Shown: piece by piece, positions 27,001 through 28,285 of the stretch | Position numbering within the stretch: position 1 is the first letter of the stretch | How the letters are laid out: every line of letters starts with the position of its first letter | Assembly (NCBI GenBank): GCA_030849075.1 | Contig: JASAOO010003501.1 | Location: forward strand, 52,501-80,785 | DNA: 28,285 bases | From: Zelonia costaricensis | Lineage: Eukaryota > Euglenozoa > Kinetoplastea > Trypanosomatida > Trypanosomatidae | Direction: 5' to 3' | Program-made: the position numbers and the translations under genes | Notes under the pieces: generated by a model | The model's input: only the letters and a program-made list of their open reading frames with translations | Told to the model about the DNA's origin: nothing | Database searches by the model: none

Positions 27001-27695
27001 TCGAAGAACTGCACAAACGCGTCGGGCGCCACGGTGCCACCCCAGAGCAGCTTCTCGAGCTGCAGATAGTTGGTGACCTTCGTCTTAAGGTGCCGCTCGC
27101 TGAGAAAGGCCACCTCGCAGAAGAAGGTGTCCGCGTCCCACCTCGTGTTCGGGTGGTCGGCCTCATCAAGGAAAAGGTTCGCCAGCGACGAGGCGTTCGA
27201 GTTGGCGGCGCTGGGGTTGAGCACGCCGACGTACTGCCGCGAGGTGCGCCGGGACTGCCGCATGCGACGCAGGTACTTGACTTCAAAGTAGGCAGCCCAG
27301 AGCTCGGCACTCTCCTTCACGTGCTCGGCTGTGCCTGTCACCATGTTGGTGCCCATGTAGTCCTCCACGTACGCGAACGGCGACGTCGACGGCAGTGGCG
27401 CCGCAGCGCTGGGTGACGGGACGAGGGCGGCGGTGTGCACGACCGGGTCGTTCCCAAAGCGCAGCCACACCTCGAGTGCGCGGTGGAGTGATGGCACCGG
27501 AATGTGCTGGGCCCAGAGCGTGCGGCACTCATCAGCGATGCGGGGCGCGGCGAGGTGGTCGGCGACAGGGTCGGGGGTGCAGATGGGGGTGTAGTGGCGC
27601 GTGGCGGTGCCAATGCTGCAGGGCGCTGGCGTGGACGCCGCCGCCACCGCAGCAGTGGCCGCGGCACTGAGGCCGCACGAGCGGGCACGGTACAT
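24039..27695 (-). CDS. Large protein of unknown function with a mitochondrial-type N-terminus
   Basis: The 1218-aa product has no membrane segment and no family I recognise. Residues 1-35 (MYRARSCGLSAAATAAVAAA onward) are Arg/Ala/Ser-rich with no acidic residue, as in trypanosomatid mitochondrial presequences. Residues 50-700 are largely helical with many aromatics, and a basic patch RRRRRYR at 580-586. A beta-rich segment at 768-838 (EEWVFAVMLDD; NGEYRVVVRAVDRTLNP) looks like an Ig/FN3-type fold. A degenerate EF-hand-like loop (LDKDGNVSVAEV) lies at 906-917, and the C-terminal 100 residues are polar. A matrix role such as a lineage-specific mitoribosome or RNA-processing factor is possible but only inferred from size, basicity and presequence. 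The start is the first ATG, 63 nt after a good acceptor; the frame extends four codons upstream without an ATG. Confidence 0.8.
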   Translation of the reverse strand: MYRARSCGLSAAATAAVAAASTPAPCSIGTATRHYTPICTPDPVADHLAAPRIADECRTLWAQHIPVPSLHRALEVWLRFGNDPVVHTAALVPSPSAAAPLPSTSPFAYVEDYMGTNMVTGTAEHVKESAELWAAYFEVKYLRRMRQSRRTSRQYVGVLNPSAANSNASSLANLFLDEADHPNTRWDADTFFCEVAFLSERHLKTKVTNYLQLEKLLWGGTVAPDAFVQFFDAFQQQTVTRVPLPVPSIWVYESAEARKKWAERYLPACSAANTFFEAKLRPAVGSDSAAQAKLLADVAAAYKQVHAVLLERHARQVKAGLCPSSWTTPDAVAATSATPTTEEAWAANEVEKEQRRVEEGVYDPEDLLDTSAEWAAEHARVQAVLDAPLSAAHDFSLHDFWLHTERREALETVHVLESESLSQVAAAVRRRLMSETPLAEIFAGVEESVARARLDLRAAVLKPHFNSVWCRLHYVKFGAASLVQHTHTASRQLLFHYAASTLEVAATAQMYFATKPLSAQIDYASPYTFRRSLARHCASYGVEMAHAAQQPILRSSAHLAKAEAVMGRVVAHAAAPFGVRRRRRYREATANNQRLLTPVKGVKVTSPASELLPAGADLFAVLRDEKTSAAHANSAAVKLWPLGSRQTVSYDWVSPALDKLRLMRLEDRGLTAEQAEQRDELRRAGRLEVSLWRRRTAEERAAARAAAQQGAAEVQALTAGTPGLQEVSAYAARLYAQLTREDVAAAKGVEKDAGEHGAAAAEPQVEDEEWVFAVMLDDNVGLSQTQSTEVFLPYVDAAGQRLPNGEYRVVVRAVDRTLNPTEHPTLMSEAASASFAVVDALPQLYAQFTAQEPQKGKSGTAAPATVTEAALEGHMAGAALMPFCAFLREAGLHVPLSAEFAMGQSLDKDGNVSVAEVAAVLRGTEHHRSQCERGITDVQRAIEPRCHLHWALYHPGATAQEWAAARRRVLEHAMAGERDWWVPDPMLDGTDLRTDSTNPSMFTAYPATARYGSELCAVLPSHGSNHAEYAVLPPSPGLAAAPSASLHTGVGHVQADCTVDGTGALASLHFGAPVSAADVTVDGALQAALEAIQVAQQRHSTLSMVKLRDFEKRSQTSLFCGVHGLEFGGKYARTYAYALDKAKREMAETAEAGRVASLHAAAAEPARLSEHDVSSPAVDRFASKTNPEQRTTRFAHRTSLSSYSVEEPTPDRTSTWGQ

Positions 27696-28285
27696 GGGCG
27701 CAGGCACCGCGCGCAGAGTGGGGCCAACAGAGAAGGTGACAGGGGAATCACGGGACTGCTGGAGGTGAAAGGTGGGCGGTTGAGGCGGCGGCGGAGGGGG
27801 GGGGGGGCAATAACGGCGTGGCGTTCAAGGAGGGGTAGAAACAAGAGAGACAGACACGGTAGGGAAGGGAAGCGGGGAGGACAGTGGTGTGGCAGCGCCG
27901 GTGGCTGAATGCAACGAGAGTTCTCATGAAGGAGCGGGCGCGGGCGAAGGGGGGGGCGGGCGGGCGGGCGGGGTGCGATGGAGTGACGAGGGTGACGTCG
28001 CCCACACAGAGAAGCCGGCGTCTGTTGTTATGCTTTGCCTCCCCCTTTCCTCTCTTGGTGTAGTCGCTCCTCCCCCGCCCCGCCGCACCCGGCAACTCGT
28101 CTCACCAGCAGCCGGCAGTGGGCGGGTCGCGGCATGAGTGTGGGACGCAACGTAGTCGCCGTGAGCTCGACTCAAATGCACACCGGGAGAGACGGGTGAA
28201 GAGGACACTCGCCGATGTGCCGTTCAAGCGGCGATACACTACGCGAGTTTGAGTGTAGTTACTAGAGAACACTGAGGAGAAGCAC
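27696..28285. other. 5' flank of the 1218-aa gene to the window edge
   Basis: This stretch holds the 5' UTR, the acceptor and pyrimidine-rich (minus-strand) intergenic DNA. No gene is recognised in the last 350 bases. An upstream array member probably ends beyond the edge. Confidence 0.6.
27759..27807 (-). promoter_or_regulatory. Predicted spliced-leader acceptor of the 1218-aa gene
   Basis: The minus strand has a C-rich tract (27807-27770) ending in CACCTTTCACCTCCAG, with the AG at 27760-27759 the first after the tract. It leaves a 63-nt 5' UTR lacking ATG. Confidence 0.65.

Noticed and set aside
28200..28260. Small hairpins near the right edge considered as a tRNA
   Set aside because: TCGCCG/CGGCGA pairing exists, but there is no A-box/B-box pair or cloverleaf.
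1..28285. CRISPR arrays, insertion sequences, bacterial ribosome binding sites and operators
   Set aside because: None are seen, and the trypanosomatid gene organisation makes them inapplicable. Short tandem repeats here are microsatellites.

Overview
The window looks like nuclear chromosomal DNA of a trypanosomatid, most likely Leishmania or a close relative. The coding DNA is GC-rich. Every convincing gene is a long, intronless ATG-initiated frame on one strand, here the minus strand. Genes are separated by 1-2 kb of low-complexity DNA (GT/CA dinucleotide runs, G/C homopolymers, long polypyrimidine tracts). Most starts have a polypyrimidine tract plus AG a short way upstream, the signature of spliced-leader trans-splicing. 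This is part of one polycistronic array transcribed from right to left. No tRNA, rRNA, CRISPR array, transposase or reverse transcriptase was recognised.

In transcription order (right to left) there are seven genes. (1) 27695-24039 encodes a 1218-aa conserved-looking unknown protein with a mitochondrial-type N-terminus. (2) 22418-20703 encodes a 571-aa probable mitochondrial outer-membrane beta-barrel with a textbook C-terminal beta-signal, a candidate TAC40/VDAC-like protein. (3) 18555-16645 encodes a UAA/HUT1 (SLC35B1-like) nucleotide-sugar transporter. (4) 15108-13747 encodes a Pro/Ala-rich protein of unknown function. (5) 12666-8827 encodes a large Kelch plus double BTB/POZ protein with an LZTR1-like layout. 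(6) 7208-5139 encodes a coiled-coil protein of unknown function. (7) 3043-236 encodes a 12-TM major facilitator with long disordered tails, closest in appearance to Spinster-type MFS carriers. Neighbours in such arrays are co-transcribed but usually not functionally related. I see no operon-like pathway, although genes 1 and 2 both look mitochondrial.

For five of the seven genes the open frame continues upstream of the first ATG into the splice-acceptor region. The starts given here are the first in-frame ATG downstream of the predicted acceptor and therefore shorten the maximal open frames.

The most interesting non-coding signals are these. Several genes have long upstream stretches free of ATG on the sense strand only. 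The MFS gene has a minimal start-stop (ATG-TGA) element 7 nt before its start codon. A textbook trans-splice acceptor sits about 200 nt after the Kelch-BTB stop codon with no recognised gene behind it. The same intergenic region holds a strong imperfect palindrome of about 68 nt. A 73/74-bp direct duplication is interrupted by a single N and is probably an assembly seam.
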